Shown: positions 1 to 13,179, numbered from the stretch's first letter. The stretch: DNA of 64,000 nucleotides from Congeria kusceri (GCA_027627225.1 CM051027.1:44267618-44331617), one strand, 5' to 3'. Numbers and translations: made by a program. The notes: generated by a model not told the origin, from the sequence alone.

Positions 1-1570
1 AACCATGTGACCCCCGGGACGTAGCCGTTTTTACCCCAGGGGAATAATTAGAAAAAAATTTGTGAAGGACCATTAAAGGATGTTACATACTAAATATGAA
101 ACCTCTGGGCCTTGTGGTTTCAGAGGAGAAGATTTTTAAAGTAATTTTGCTATATATTCTATATAAACCATGTCAGCCTGGGGCATGGCCCGTTTTGACC
201 CCATGGCCCGTTTTGACCCCAGGGGCATAATTTGAACAAACTTTGTAAAGGACCACTAAAGTATGTTACAGACCAGATATGAAACCTCAGGGCCTTGCGG
301 TTTCAGAGGAGAAGATTTTTCAAGTCATTTTGCTATATATTCTATATAAACCATGTCACCCTGGGGCATGGCCCGTTTTGACCCCAGGGGCATAATTTGA
401 ACAAACTTTGTAAAGGACCACTAAAGTATGTTACATACCAGATATGAAACCTCTGAGCCTTGCAGTTTCAGAGAAGAAGATTTTTAAAGACATTCTGCTA
501 TTTAAGTGTATATAAACCATGTGACCCCCGGGGCGTGGCCAGTTTTGACCCCAGGGGCATCATTTGAACAATTTTTTGTAGAGGACCACTATAGGATGTT
601 ACATACCAAATACGAAACCTCTGGGCCTTATGGTTTTAGAGGAGAAGATGTTTAAGTCATTTTGCTATATATTCTATATAAACCATGTGACCCCCGGGAC
701 GTATCCCGTTTTTACCCCAGGGGAATAATTAGAAAAAAATTTGTGAAGGACCATTAAAGGATGTTACATACTAAATATGAAACCTCTGGGCCTTGTGGTT
801 TCAGAGGAGAAGATTTTTAAAGTAATTTTGCTATATATTCTATATAAACCATGTCACCCTGGGGCATGGCCCGTTTTGACCCCATGGCCCGTTTTGACCC
901 CAGGGGCATAATTTGAACAAACTTTGTAAAGGACCACTAAAGTATGTTACAGACCAGATATGAAACCTCAGGGCCTTGCGGTTTCAGAGGAGAAGATTTT
1001 TCAAGTCATTTTGCTATATATTCTATATAAACCATGTCACCCTGGGGCATGGCCCGTTTTGACCCCAGGGGCATAATTTGAACAAACTTTGTAAAGGACC
1101 ACTAAAGTATGTTACATACCAGATATGAAACCTCTGAGCCTTGCAGTTTCAGAGAAGAAGATTTTTAAAGACATTCTGCTATTTAAGTGTATGTAAACCA
1201 TGTGACCCCCGGGGCATGGCCAGTTTTGACCCCAGGGGCATCATTTGAACAATTTTTTGTAGAGGACCACTATAGGATGTTACATACCAAATACGAAACC
1301 TCTGGGCCTTATGGTTTTAGAGGAGAAGATGTTTAAGTCATTTTGCTATATATTCTATATAAACCATGTGACCCCCGGGGCATGGCCTGTTTTGACCCCA
1401 GGAGCAAAGTTTGAACGATCTTTGTAGAGGACCACTATAGGATGTTACATACCAAATATGAAACCTCTGGGCCGTTTGGTTTTAGAGGAGAAGTTTGTTT
1501 AAAAGTCATTTTGCTATATATTCAATATAAACCATGTGACCCCCGAGGCGTGGCCCGTTTTGACCCCAGT
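1..1570. repeat. Higher-order tandem repeat, ~165-180 bp monomers in a 680-bp superunit
   Basis: The monomer begins 'aaccatgtgacccccgggg' and recurs at about 1, 166, 348, 517, 681 and onward to about 1530. Monomers alternate between 'gtgacccccggg' and 'gtcaccctgggg' types, and the second type carries a short internal duplication of 'atggcccgttttgacccc'. Positions 1-680 and 681-1360 are nearly identical over four monomers, so the array is a four-monomer higher-order repeat seen twice, plus more than one trailing monomer. No coding frame runs through it. It probably continues left of the window. Confidence 0.9.
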
Positions 1571-2089
1571 ATATAAACTTCATAATTATGCATGTATTTT
1601 TAATAAATAAGTATAAATTTTGAGTCTTCATTTATTTGGGGGCAAAACGACCTGGGTGGAAACGACTTGGGTCCGAAACAACAAGGGGAGGAAACAGATT
1701 GGGCGCGAAACGACCGCAAATCCAGTGGAAATAGTTCAACAGAAGCTAAATACATGAGTGGTGTGAAATGATAACAAAGGCGGTCATTGAAGCGTGGCTG
1801 TCAAAACTAGAGATACGATACGTATCCTCGGAGATTATGAGATTATCGAGCGGACTATATGTCTACAACAGTAATTGGCTATTCAATTAATTGGGTGGCA
1901 CCATATTTTCTATCAGATTAGGCGGTGTTTTTTCAATGGGAATGAATGCAAATGGTTTGGTGCTTTCAATCTTTATTCAAATATGCGAAATATTCAATTA
2001 TCTGATAATCAATTAAGTGGAATCTACTGTAGTAATAAATGGACATCAAACATTTGAAAGATGAAAAATGAAAGTCTTGCAAGTTTTCT
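1571..2089. other. Non-coding stretch with a short GAAACGAC-type repeat
   Basis: Positions about 1640-1720 hold several short degenerate repeats of the form 'aaacgacctgggtgg', 'aaacgacttgggtcc' and 'cgaaacgacc'. The remainder shows no gene, RNA or element boundary that I can support. Confidence 0.4.
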
Positions 2090-2573
2090 CTTTAAAATAA
2101 CTTTGGTGTTCCTGGTACTATCTAGCCCAACATTGCACCCAGCTTAGATCCAATGGTCATGCACAAACTGTGCACGTTTAGTCAACATTGAATGAAAAGT
2201 AAATTCTTTATCACGAATGCAAGCCCATTGCTGAACAATTTCAGATTTTTTTCACAAACAAGGGGCAATAACTCTGGTCCTTCTGGTCCAATCTGGCCCA
2301 ACTTCCGCATGAAATGAGACCTTACGGTCATATACAAACAGTCCAAGATTAGACAAAAAATGTTATTTGTGGTCAGGTCTAATCCATTTTTTAATTATTT
2401 TCAGATGGTAGGTCATACACTAATTTCATTTTGCAGTTTTTTCTAATAAAAAGGGCAAAAACTATGGTGTTCCTGGTCCGATCTGGCCCATTATCGATCT
2501 CTTCCAAGGTTTTGTTGTCATACACAAACTGTGCAAGTTTGGTCACGATTTAATTAAAGTAAAGTCTCTATCG
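2090..2573 (+). repeat. Dispersed array family, ~170-180 bp units ('ggggcaataactctggt')
   Basis: About three imperfect units contain 'caaacaaggggcaataact', 'ctggtccaatctggccca', 'tcatacacaaactgtgcaag' and 'tttggtcacgatt' in constant order. The same family reappears at 9900-10760, 13180-13330 and 13960-14100. The array is interrupted at 2573 by the TIR element that follows and resumes at 3463. Confidence 0.75.
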
Positions 2574-3462
2574 CATACATGCCATACGTCCCGGTCTCAC
2601 CGGGATTGTCCCGGTTTTGCGAGGTCCGTTCCGGCATCCCGGTGAGATGCATTTTGTCCCGGTCAATCACAAAAATCGATGTTAGTGTACCATAAAACTT
2701 ACATTGGGCCTTTATCGGTCCCTATGACAACAATACTCGCTAGCCGCGTGTCAAAGAGGAGAAGTAATGATACCCCATTAGCGATTTATTGATTGTTTGT
2801 CACACTTTCGAGGGATGGGGGTCATATAACCGCGGTCACCAATTGCTGCTGATTGTTGCATGGTTTCGGAATAAAAAAGAAACTCTGTTATTTTGATTTT
2901 AAATGGAATAGGTGTTATCACATAATTAGTTTGGTAACGTTTGAAGGTAAGTATGAAAATAAATTGAGAACTTTTCCAGAATTAAAGATGCAAAAACAAT
3001 CATTACTTTCTTTAAATTCATATTGTTCACATCGCAAAATTTGATGCAGTTAATGACGCAGTGTATAGTGGAACGTAGCCCAGGTATAAGTCTGGTGGAG
3101 TAGTCTCCCTTGTAAACGCATTTGTTTATTTGACAATCAGTGTTTATATTTGCGTGTTTCATATAATTTCTGTAATGTCATAATTAAAAATACATGTTAT
3201 CATCTATATTATTGAATAAACATGATTAAAATATATGCATGTGTATTTTTGTGTTATTCATTTTGGGTGTCTATTGTTTTAACTATAACTATATAGACCA
3301 CGAAACGGAATAGGACCTAGGTTAGATACGATAAACTATTATTATTACTGGGTTTTTTTCCGGACAAACTGACAATATTAATGTGTCCCGGTCAAATGTC
3401 AAATGTCCCGGCGATTTTTTGGCAATGTCCCGTTTTGGCCTGAAAAAATTATGGCATGTATG
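2574..3462. mobile_element. Non-autonomous TIR element (CATACATGCCATA family)
   Basis: The ends are a perfect 13-bp inverted repeat, CATACATGCCATA at 2574-2586 and its complement at 3450-3462. Flanks read ctctatcg on the left and ttctatcg on the right, an apparent 7-8 bp target duplication with one mismatch, and the surrounding array unit continues across the insertion. Subterminal DNA is rich in 'gtcccggt' on both sides ('gtcccggtctcaccgggat', 'tgtcccggtcaaatgtc'). No transposase frame is present. A second, inverted relative lies at 33413-34510. Confidence 0.75.
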
Positions 3463-3560
3463 TTCTATCGTGACTGCAAGTTAATTGTTGACAAATTCAA
3501 CCAATCAATGCAGGACTGTATCCCTATACCAATAGCTAACTGAGCTCCTCATGCTGAAGT
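3463..3560 (+). repeat. Right part of the interrupted 'ggggcaataactctggt' array
   Basis: It continues the array unit broken by the element at 2574-3462 ('ctatcgtgactgcaagttaa') and ends with 'ccctataccaatagctaa', a terminal phrase also seen at 13390-13410. Confidence 0.5.
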
Positions 3561-4735
3561 AATCTCAAAACAATGACAAAAATTCACAGCTTAACTATAT
3601 ATTCCTGTTTTGAAAAAATTATTTATATTACCCTTGATTATGTTGTTTTTGACTCTGTTCCTTTCTTTTTTTTCATTCACACATACTGTCCTGGACACAG
3701 CATTCTTTGCCTTAGCATGTCTCCCCATGAGATTGCATGACTGTCTTGTAATCTACCAAACAAAGACCAAATACAGATCAGCAAAAAAGAATAAAAAAAT
3801 GTTACGGTCCAAAGTATCTTACATTGTGCACAAACATCATCCTTCAAAATCTTAATAAAAATACAAAATAAACGCATTATAGTTTGTAAATAAAGTTCAA
3901 AGCATTCTCATTGTGTATATCAAGTCAAACTAGTACATGTATATAACTTTGATATCGTTGAAAAAACTCATATGAATTATATGCAATTTACTATAAATAA
4001 GAATATCAGTGAAACTGACTGATGCTCCCCGATAATGGGCTTTGTCAGCAGATGGGAATGAAATGAGAAAGATTATATCAGATATAAAATCACTAGAACC
4101 GCAAAATTAAACCAGCTTCGAAACTGTTTGTAAGCATGAGACAAAAATACCATACCAACGTACAGATAATGCAAATTTGTTAGAAAAATCAAAAGCCCAT
4201 AAATATAGGTAATTCACTGAGGCGGAATATCATTGTTATGTCATCTTGGTAGCAATGCAGCACATAACATATCATTGAATTATAGTCATTTCGTCCCATG
4301 AGAGCCAGAAGGGCTTATTAGCCTTCTTTGCACTTATGCTGATAGGACCTTCTGGCTTTCAACGGACGATTTATTCTAGAGAAATAGCATTGATACAAAA
4401 TTTTATTCCTGATAAAAGCTTTGATACAAAAATACCCAATTTTATAATCAATGAACAATAACTCAGACAAAATTCATCAAACTGGAATGACCCAACAATA
4501 TGTGCATGTTTTTTTGGTAGGATAATGCACATAAAAGTTCAGTGAAATCTTGTTTTTGGTTCTGAGAAATTGCCCAGAAATAGTTAAGAAACAAAAGGCC
4601 ATGACTCATTGAATCGAAAAGCTGATATCATAGAAAGACTGTTGATGAGGCAAGGAAAGAAACCAAATGAGAAATATGAGTGCAAAATATTTCTGACAGA
4701 AAGAAAATAATTGTTTGAATGAAATTGAATTTCTG
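3561..4735. other. Stretch without recognisable features
   Basis: AT-rich sequence. Short open frames at 3610-3877 overlap on both strands, lack recognisable domains and look like chance frames. Nothing else is supported. Confidence 0.4.
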
Positions 4736-4842
4736 TAATGTCATTTTTACTAGGGATGGCAACGAATACTAAAACGCCATTTGAATATTCAAATTCATTA
4801 TTTGAATATCATTCGAATATTCAGTCCTTTAATACGTTCATG

Positions 4843-4930
4843 TCTTCATCACCACAGTACCTATCATCACCATCAACACTATCGTCATCATCATCATCAT
4901 CACCATCATCATCATTATCGTCATTATAAT
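4843..4930. repeat. (TCA)n microsatellite
   Basis: An imperfect TCA/CAT trinucleotide run ('cgtcatcatcatcatcatca'). It generates Ser-, His- and Met-rich chance frames in three reading frames, which should not be taken as genes. Confidence 0.9.
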
Positions 4931-4949
4931 AAAACACACAGAAGATGTT

Positions 4950-5525
4950 TCATTGAAATTTTTTAATAGTCGCATATTTGTATTAAAGATGTAATATATA
5001 AATTGTCTATAATTGATGCATTTGTAAGATATGGTTACATTTTCAAATATAATAGGAATATATTTACGCATCGTCCTATTTATCATGCAAATGCCAAACA
5101 GCAGCAAACAGTTGTCTTAGCCTATACTAAATTTGGCGTTTGAAATGAAAACAACATAATTTCTGCTACAGACGATATGATGCACATGTCTGTTCCTAAT
5201 CAGTGGGAGCCCGTTGATCAGTTCAACCAAAAAGATACATTATATTTGAAGATTTATTTCTTTTAATTTTATTTATTTTTGATTTTATTATTCGAACAGC
5301 GATTTGATATTTGAATGTTTGTTCAAGCAACCCCAGTTTTCCAGACATTCCTTTGAATTAAAGGATTTTGTTAAAGGACCACCCCAGGAAAATTCCTTAC
5401 AAGCTTGGTTAACATCCACCCAGTGGTTTCTGAGAAGTTGTTTCGAGTAAATTGTTGACGATGGACAACGCATGACGGTAGTCTAATAAATGAGAAGTTT
5501 AACACGAATTTAGTGCTACTTTTTG
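4950..5525. other. Stretch without recognisable features
   Basis: AT-rich non-coding DNA. The minus-strand frame at 5288-5473 is short and has no recognisable domain. Confidence 0.35.
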
Positions 5526-5547
5526 ATTGGGCTAAATTTCATGTAAT

Positions 5548-5683
5548 ATTGCCCATATTAAAAGTAGCTTAATATTGGCACAGGGCCTAACTTGTTATGC
5601 TACGGAAGACGGACAGTGTCGCTGATAGCACACTCTCGAGTATGGAAGGGTATTTAGGCAAAAATTACATTCTGCATGATGGA
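5548..5683. repeat. Relative of the MITE at 22631-22805
   Basis: The phrases 'tgcccatattaaaagtagct', 'ggcacagggcctaacttgtt' and 'tatttaggcaaaaattaca' match, in reverse complement, the right half of the inverted-repeat element at 22631-22805. An extra ~40 bp is present between the second and third phrases. This is a partial copy. Confidence 0.6.
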
Positions 5684-6376
5684 TGTTTCAACACGCTTGC
5701 TGATTTGGTCATTGTACTTACTGGTGCAGACATCGTGTATGGTGACACTTTCGTTGTGCTTGATGACATAGGCAATTTTGCCTGATGCCAATGCCATCAT
5801 GTATGTTGACATATATACTGCTTGGTTGCTGACAGTGGCGTATTTACATTATGGGCAACCCCATGACACCATGATCTGTGAACTTTTTATATCAATGTGA
5901 ATCAAACATGTTTGAACCAGTTAAAATAGAAGACGAATTTAATTTGCAAGCAATATAAGCAATATAAGCAACATAGCACAGTCTAAATACTACGTAAACA
6001 TTTGTAGATGAAACAGAAGATAGCGAAAATATATGGTGCATGACAAGAAAATGTTTTACACAAGTTGCATCCCTTTGTTTTACATATGTCATTTATACCT
6101 TTCTAACAGAAACTTAAATACATCAATATACTTTGTTTATTAAACACAGTGAATTAATATTTGACCATGATTGAGGAATGGTAAAGGAAGTTACACACTG
6201 TCTTTAGATTCTTGATATATAATTGCAGTAATACAACGATTTAAATATGTATACTAATAAGTATAATATTGATTTATGGAGTAATTTAAAAGGGATACGT
6301 TCGCAAGGGATCATGATCACACATTTGTTATGAACCATCTTAACGTTTAGTTTTAAGAAATACTTTATTAATTATT
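5684..6376. other. Stretch without recognisable features
   Basis: AT-rich sequence with no supported gene, RNA or repeat boundary. Confidence 0.35.
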
Positions 6377-6382
6377 GGACTG

Positions 6383-7657
6383 TAAGGTGGCATAGAACTG
6401 CCTTAGGATAACTACTTAAGGTTTGCGAAAATGTTCGTGTTACCACTTAAGTTTCGTGTTATATATCTTATATCTTGATAGCGTTTGTGAATTTTTTCTC
6501 CGTAAGATATTTATCTGCTTAACAAAAAACAGACCTGAAAGTGCCCAAAACTGACATGAGAATTTCAGTCAATAAAAACTTAAGTGGTATCAAGAATATT
6601 AACTTGCTAAGATATGCATTGCAAGATAATTATCATGATAATTTCCGCGTTAGCAAGATACTGCGGAAGACCTCGGGCACATTTTAAGTGGTAACCAGAA
6701 CATTAACGTGTAAAGATTTGTGTTTTCAGATAACTATCGTGATAATTTTCACATTAGATAACACGAATCGGTTTGCGCATATATTTGTGATAATTAAGTG
6801 GTATCAGGAACATCAACGTGTTAAGATTTGCATTGCAAGATAATTATCATGATCAAATTTGCGTTAGTAAGATACTGTGGAAGACCTCGGGCATATTTTA
6901 AATGGTAACAGGAATATTAACGTGTTGAGATTTGTGTTGTCAGATAATTATTGTGATAATTTTCATGTTAAATAACACAAATTGGTTTGCGAATACATTT
7001 GTGATAATTAAGTGGTATCAGGAATATTAATGTGTTAAGATTTACGTTGTCAGATAATTATCACGATAAAATTCGTGTTAGTAAGATATTTCGGAAGACC
7101 TCAGGCACAAATTAAGTGGTAAAAGGAATATTAACGTGTTAAGATTTACGTTGCAAGATAATTATCATGACAAAATTCTCGTTAGTAAGATACTGCGGCA
7201 CATTTTAAGTGGTATCAGGAATATTAACGTGTTAAGATTGGTTTTGTCAGATAATTATCGCGTTAGATAACACAAATTGGTTTGTGAATACATTTGTGAT
7301 AATTAAGTAATATTAAGGAATATTAATGTGTTAACATTTGCGTTGTCAAATAATTATCGTGATAAAATTCGCGTTAGTAAGATACTGCGAAAGACCTCCC
7401 AACCCCAAGAAAATGTATCTTATGTCAGTACTGAGCACTTTTAGGCCATTTAGTATAATAATAAATTTTCTAGCAGAAATATATTTGCAAATGCTAACTT
7501 AATATCTAGATTAATATCGTAATAAATAAGTGGTAACACAAATATTTCCGCGAATGCTAAGTAGTTAACACGAATGTTTTTGCGAACCTTAAGTGGTAAA
7601 CACGAAAGTTTTCACAAACCTTAAGTAGTTATCGTATGGCAGTTCTATGCCACCATA
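6383..7657. mobile_element. Non-autonomous DNA transposon with long TIRs and internal tandem repeats
   Basis: The left end 'taaggtggcatagaactgcc' and the right end (complement 'tatggtggcatagaactgcc') begin an inverted repeat extending about 60 bp or more through 'gataactacttaaggtttg' and 'accacttaag'. Both sides are flanked by GGACTG (6377-6382 and 7658-7663), a probable 6-bp target duplication. The interior has four to five repeats of ~230-240 bp containing 'ttaagtggtatcaggaatat' and 'gataattatcatgataa', many with dyad symmetry. There is no transposase frame. The superfamily is not assigned. Confidence 0.75.
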
Positions 7658-7663
7658 GGACTG

Positions 7664-8677
7664 AAATTAAAATATATTTTATTTTAGTCCTAATCCACCA
7701 GAATATAAAATTTGTATGTTTTTAAGACTGTTGGAGCAAGCCAACAGGATTTTGTAGTTGTATTCAGAAATCGGTCTTGAAGGACTACTTCTTTACTCTG
7801 CAGGGTACGAGTCAGTAAATCGATATATTACTGCGCTTAGCTTGCGGAGCTGTGAGGCTCTCTGCTATCGATGCTACTTTCTAGGAATAGATGACAAGAA
7901 ACAGATCCGACTTAAACAGTAATAAACAATAATAATAATCCAGTTAGTCCACATCTACAAGTGAATTCGTGTTATGTCTATTCACATAGGTATGATAGCT
8001 TATCTGTTTGTGCTGTTTACTGGTTAACTGTATAGGTACATCATATTGCGTAAGTTAAACAACAGTGTATTGACTCCGTACATATAGCGGACCTCTTGAT
8101 TGACGATTGCTTTTGTTTTAAAGTTGAATACATACAAATTGTGGAAAATTGTGAAAAAAGCATTGTACTTCCAAAGAGAGTTTTTAATGTATTTTACTAA
8201 TGTAACTTATTTTTAATTAAATCGGTATTTACCGAGCATAGCGCTTGTGATAAAAAGCACTGAACATTGATTCGAACTTATATGATTCATTGACTATTTT
8301 TAGACGCGCGCTATATAAGTTTTAATGTGCAAAAGACAGTGGCCTGGATCTCCATTTTCATATTTAAGTAGAGTGTATAGTTATGAGTTTCGATATTTGT
8401 TTTATAGAAATGATATAAAAGACAGGTGACTTACTTCAATAAATTTTTCATATGATAAAAATACTTTCAAAATTCATTTGCTTTTAGTTTCTTTTCTCGC
8501 CAACAGTCTTTCTACGCTGTCAGCGTTTTGATTTTTTTTCTGTCCTGGTCAGCCAGAAAGTTTCCCAAACGGCCAAAGATGCTTAGGAGCAAGCTGTGGA
8601 GAACTAATATGACTGAAAAGTATTAACATTATTTACATTGTACAATATCTATCATCGTGATATACTGTTATACTGTG
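7664..8677. other. Stretch without recognisable features
   Basis: AT-rich unique-looking sequence between two MITE-type elements. I see no coding frame, RNA or repeat boundary. Confidence 0.35.
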
Positions 8678-8983
8678 CAGGGGTGTGGGAATATCAAAAT
8701 TGCTTAAATGTCTATGGACAAGTTAACTGAAAAAATCTACTAGTCCGCAAGCAACAGTTACTTGTCCAAACAAAAATATAGTTTTTGCTCCTGATATATT
8801 TTTTCAATAAATAATATATAAAACACAATTTGTTATTCAAATGTATAAGTATATAATAATATGATAATTAATTTCCAACTTTTACATCACTGTCACACCC
8901 TGAAATTGTCCTTGTCCATAGACAACTAGACGTAAAAAATTACCCGCATTGGACAAGTCAGTCATAGGATTTCCACACCCCTG
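8678..8983. mobile_element. Short MITE with CAGGGGTGTGG ends
   Basis: The left end is CAGGGGTGTGGGAAT and the right end ATTTCCACACCCCTG, an imperfect inverted repeat. Symmetry continues inward ('gtctatggacaagtt' against 'cttgtccatagac'; 'ggacaagtcagt'). The CAGGGGTG start and 306-bp size are typical of hAT-derived MITEs, but a clean 8-bp target duplication was not seen. No coding capacity. Confidence 0.65.
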
Positions 8984-9301
8984 TTGTGATAACATTTTGC
9001 TGGTATTATGTTTGGAACCTTACTGATGGTTGATCAAACTTTAACCATTATGTTATTTCTTTGTGGATCAGAGATGTCCAAATGTTGCAATGGTCAGTCT
9101 TCACCTGCATCTACATGTATAACAGGGCTTTTTTCTTAGAAATTTAACTGATATTATAACCTGGGGATACACAAGAACTGTAGAATCTTTTCAAATTGGT
9201 GGTGTCTTTGACATAAGAGTTAAATACTTGGGTTACTTAAACACATACTTAACAATTCTGCAAAGCATCAGTATTAGTATACTGACTAAAATTATTATAA
9301 C

Positions 9302-10870
9302 AAGAGGGCCATGATGGCCCCCAAAGCGCTCACCTGAGTACTGGTAATGACAGAGATCAGCTAAATGTCATCACCTACAAAATGACCCAAATCAGACAAT
9401 CTGATCTGGCAATTTGACAGGTGCAATACAGATGCCTCTCTGGCCTTCTTCTGTAACTAACCTGGCAATATACAGGCGATATACAGTCTCATGCCTGCCC
9501 GGCCTACTTCTGTTATGTACCTGGCGATTAAATGGCGCAATACAGATGCATTTATGGTCGAAACTGTTGGGACCAAGATGAACCACAAGCAAACAATAAT
9601 ATGTTTACGATGCACAATCTCACTTTCATTACACAGAGGTTGACATCCAATCTTTGCAATGGCACATTTTTTAGGATCAAACATCCAACTGAATTCCATG
9701 TACTGTGCTTTGTTCTTATTTCAACAGAACAATAATTAAAACAGTCACAAAAGACATCAACACAAGACAACTGTCAGCATTATGTATATCATCGATTACG
9801 ACTATTCAATCTAACAGACCAGTGTACTTGATGTATTTCCATTTTATTTGTGTTTTAGGTCTGGTAAATGATATTCAGCTCACTGGTTAACAGTTCAAGT
9901 ACCAAAACTAATTAACCGGTTGCTGAAATCTGCTGCCATCCCAAATGAAAAATGAAGTCTCTATCATGAACATAGTCCATTTTTTGCTTATTTTTCACAA
10001 ACAAATGGGCAAATAACTTTGTTCTTTATACCCTTATCAACGCAAAACCTTGGTTTATTATGAGATCTTATGGTTATACACAAGCTGTGCAAGTATTATC
10101 AAGATTAGATGAAAAATAAAGTTTCCATGTCACATAAAGTCCATTTTTTGCAAAGTTTCTCACAAGGGGAAATAACTCCAGTGTTCCTGGTTTTATCTGG
10201 CCCATCATTGCACCTTGATGAAATCTTATGGTCATACACAAACTGTGCAAGTTTAGTCAACAAGGAATGAAAAGTTAATTCACTATGGAGACTGAAAGCC
10301 AATTTTTGAAAACTTATGATTTTTTTTTCACAAACAAGGGGTCATAACTCTGGTCTTTCTTGTCTGATCTGTTTCATATTGGGAATTGACTGAGACCTTA
10401 TGGTCAAACACAAACAGTGCAGGTTGGTCAAGATTAGGCAATAAATGAAGTCTCTAGACACCACATTGTCCATTTTTTCACACAAACAAGGGGCAATAAC
10501 TCTGGTGTTTGTAGCCCAATCTAGGCCATTTTATTGATTATTATGAAATATTCAGTTCATGTACATGCTGTGTAAGTTTGGTCAATTTCAGAGGAAAAAT
10601 GAAGTTTGAATGTTGCACAAAGTCCAGTTTGCAGATTTTCTCATGAAAAAGGGACAATAACTCTGGTGTTCATGGTCTGATTTGGCCCATTATCTTTCCG
10701 AGATTTTATGGTCATATACAAACTGTGCAAGTTTGGTAAAGATTGAATGAAAGTGCAGTTTGTATCACGTCCACATGCCCAATTGTTCCGATGCACTATG
10801 GAAGACAGGCAATGCAGGACAGTCCCCCTATATCAATCGCTCATTGAGCATGAAGTGCTCAGGTGAGATG
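9302..10870 (+). repeat. 'Caagagggccatgatggccc' repeat with ~180-bp tandem core
   Basis: The left edge 'caagagggccatgatggccc' is followed by 'gcgctcacctgagtactgg'. The right edge carries 'aagtgctcaggtgag', the inverse of the left subterminal phrase. Positions 9900-10760 hold about five imperfect ~170-185 bp units with 'ggggcaataactctggtgtt' and 'tcatacacaaactgtgcaag'. Related edges occur at 13409 and, inverted, at 46208. All frames here are short and broken. Confidence 0.7.
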
Positions 10871-11242
10871 AAATGTAATGAAAGTGATGCCCGGGAAGTC
10901 ACTTTTATTTTGTTGAACTATAAAAAGAGTCCCCAAACTACAAGCCCTTACTTATATATACCATACAAGCAGCAAGTAGCATGGTGCACTTTAAATAGTG
11001 TAAATATATTTCTCAATTAAGGAGAAAATGTAAAACAGTGTAGAAGCATTTTTCAATTAAGGAGAAATAATAAATCAGCTTCAAAAATCATGTAAGATAA
11101 TTACTTGAGTTTCCAAAATCCCAATTCAAATGTAAAAGTCAGTCCAAAAGTTACATGATTAAATGATACTGAATAAGTTACTAACTAAACAGTCAAAAAA
11201 CTACAGAAAACAAGGCTTTGATAGTATTGCAAGCAATACAGG

Positions 11243-12784
11243 AGTCCCCTACCTGTGAACAACCCCTACTAATTAAACATTGTGCAATACCGTCAAATCG
11301 CCCTTTATCTGTAGATGTACAAAGTTTCATATTCAAATCCCATTTGTCACTGCAGTATTAAGTTGTTGTTTCTAATCTAGTAACATTGACCAGACATTTG
11401 AGTTACTTTTTGAGTTATTGCAGTACTAAACTGACAGAGGGCAATCATATAGTCCATTCTGTGTACCAAGTTTCATGATCATATTTCTATTCTAAGTAAC
11501 AGTCACGTGACCTTTGACCTCTGGTGAAAAATAAAGGGTCGTGTACAATCCTCACCTTGCTCTTTCTATGTATACAAAGTTTCATCAAAGTATCATCAAA
11601 GTATCTTCAGTACTTCTTGCGTTATCACAGGATCCAGTTTTTGGGGATGGGACAGACAGACAGAGTGAGACCCACGGACGAACAGGCAGACAGACGCACA
11701 CAGGTGGAGGGCAAACCCATAGTCCAATCTGTGTACCAAGTTTCATGAAGTTTCATGATCATATCTTATGCACTTTTCAAAATATTACAGTATTAAGTTT
11801 ATTTCTATTTTTAGTAACAGTCACATGACCTTTGACCTCTGGTGAAAAATAAAAGGTTGTGCATAATTCTCACATTGCTGTTGCTATGTATACAAAGTTT
11901 CATCAAAGTGTCTTCAGTACTTTCCGAGTTATCACAGGATCCAGGTTTTGGGATGGACGGACAGACAGACAGACAGACATACGGACGAACAGACAGAACG
12001 ACACACAGACAGATGGCAAACCTATAGTTCAATCTCTGTACCAAGTTTCATTTGTCATATCTTATGTTCATTTCGAATTATTACAGTATTTAGTTTATTT
12101 CTATTTTTAGTAACAGTCACGTGACCTTTGACCTCTGGTGAAAAAAAAGGCCGTGCATAATCCTCACATTGCCTCATTGCCGTTTATACGTATACCCAGT
12201 TTTATCGAAATAGGTTCAGTACTTTTTGAGTTATTGCAGGAACCAGGTTTTGGGGACGGACAGACAGACGGACGGACGGACAAACCTACAGACGAACAGA
12301 TAGAGAGACACACAGATGGATGGCAAACTTATAGTTCAATCTTTGTACCAAGTTTAATGGTCATATCTTATGTACTTTTCAAATTATAACAGTATTCAGT
12401 TTATTAATATTTTTAGCAACAGTCACGTGACCTTTGACCTCTGGTCAAAAATAAAAGGTCCTGCATAATTCTCACATTGCCGTTTATATGTATACCAAGT
12501 TTCATCAAAATATCTTCAGTACTTTTTGAGTTATCGCAGGATCCAGTTTGTTTTAGTTTATTTCTAACAGTATTTAGTTTATTAATATTTTTAGTAACAG
12601 TCACGTGACCTTTGACCTCTGGTAAAAAAAAAAGGTCATGCATAATACTCACATTGCCATTTATATTTATACCAAGCTTCATTGAAATATCTTCAGTACT
12701 TTTTTAGTTATCGCAGGAACAATTTTTGCGGACGGACAGAGGGCAAACCTATAGTCCCCTCCATAGAAACACCGGTAGGGGACT
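11243..12784 (+). mobile_element. TIR-bounded element with five ~290-bp tandem units
   Basis: AGTCCCCTACC at 11243-11253 is the exact inverse of GGTAGGGGACT at 12774-12784. Between them are about five repeats containing 'gtaccaagtttcatgatcat', 'cacgtgacctttgacctctg', 'tatcttcagtacttttt', 'gttatcacaggatccag' and a CAGACAGACGGACGG microsatellite-like tract. Units shorten to the right, the last lacking the GACAGACA tract. Several 80-95 residue frames across it have no recognisable domain and read alternative strands of the same unit. Confidence 0.7.
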
Positions 12785-13165
12785 AATAATTAAACCTTTC
12801 AGGCACTAGATCACATAATCTAAATCCTATATTCTGATTGCTTGTTTACAACATGAATTCTAGCTATTGATTATTGTTTAAATCTTTTTCCTAATTGAAT
12901 GCCTAATTGAATGCCAAGACAGACAGTGGATTAATTTTATTGCTGCACACATAGCCAAAATATAGGTCAGAAGCAGGCTATCAATGGTTACTATGTGTAA
13001 TGATGCTGATCTAAAATAGAAGTATCATGTTGACTCATAGTGATGTATTGATTTTACTGATAAGCAGACTCCACCATCTGGGTTATATCTGTGAATGAGC
13101 TACGAAGGGAAATAACACATTGCTGGCAATTATCTTCCTGATACTTCATTTACCTCCCTTTACCA
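12785..13165. other. Stretch without recognisable features
   Basis: No gene, RNA or repeat edge could be supported. Confidence 0.35.
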
Positions 13166-13179
13166 GGTGAGTTATTCAG

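Noticed and set aside
4738..5107. Ser-rich, His-rich and Met-rich frames
   Set aside because: Translations of the (TCA)n microsatellite in different frames.
4748..5340. hAT-like MITE starting 'tagggatggcaacgaatac'
   Set aside because: A candidate right end near 5290-5335 is only weakly inverted and no target duplication was found.
11524..12682. Several 74-95 residue frames
   Set aside because: All fall in the tandem ~290-bp repeat, in changing frames and on both strands.
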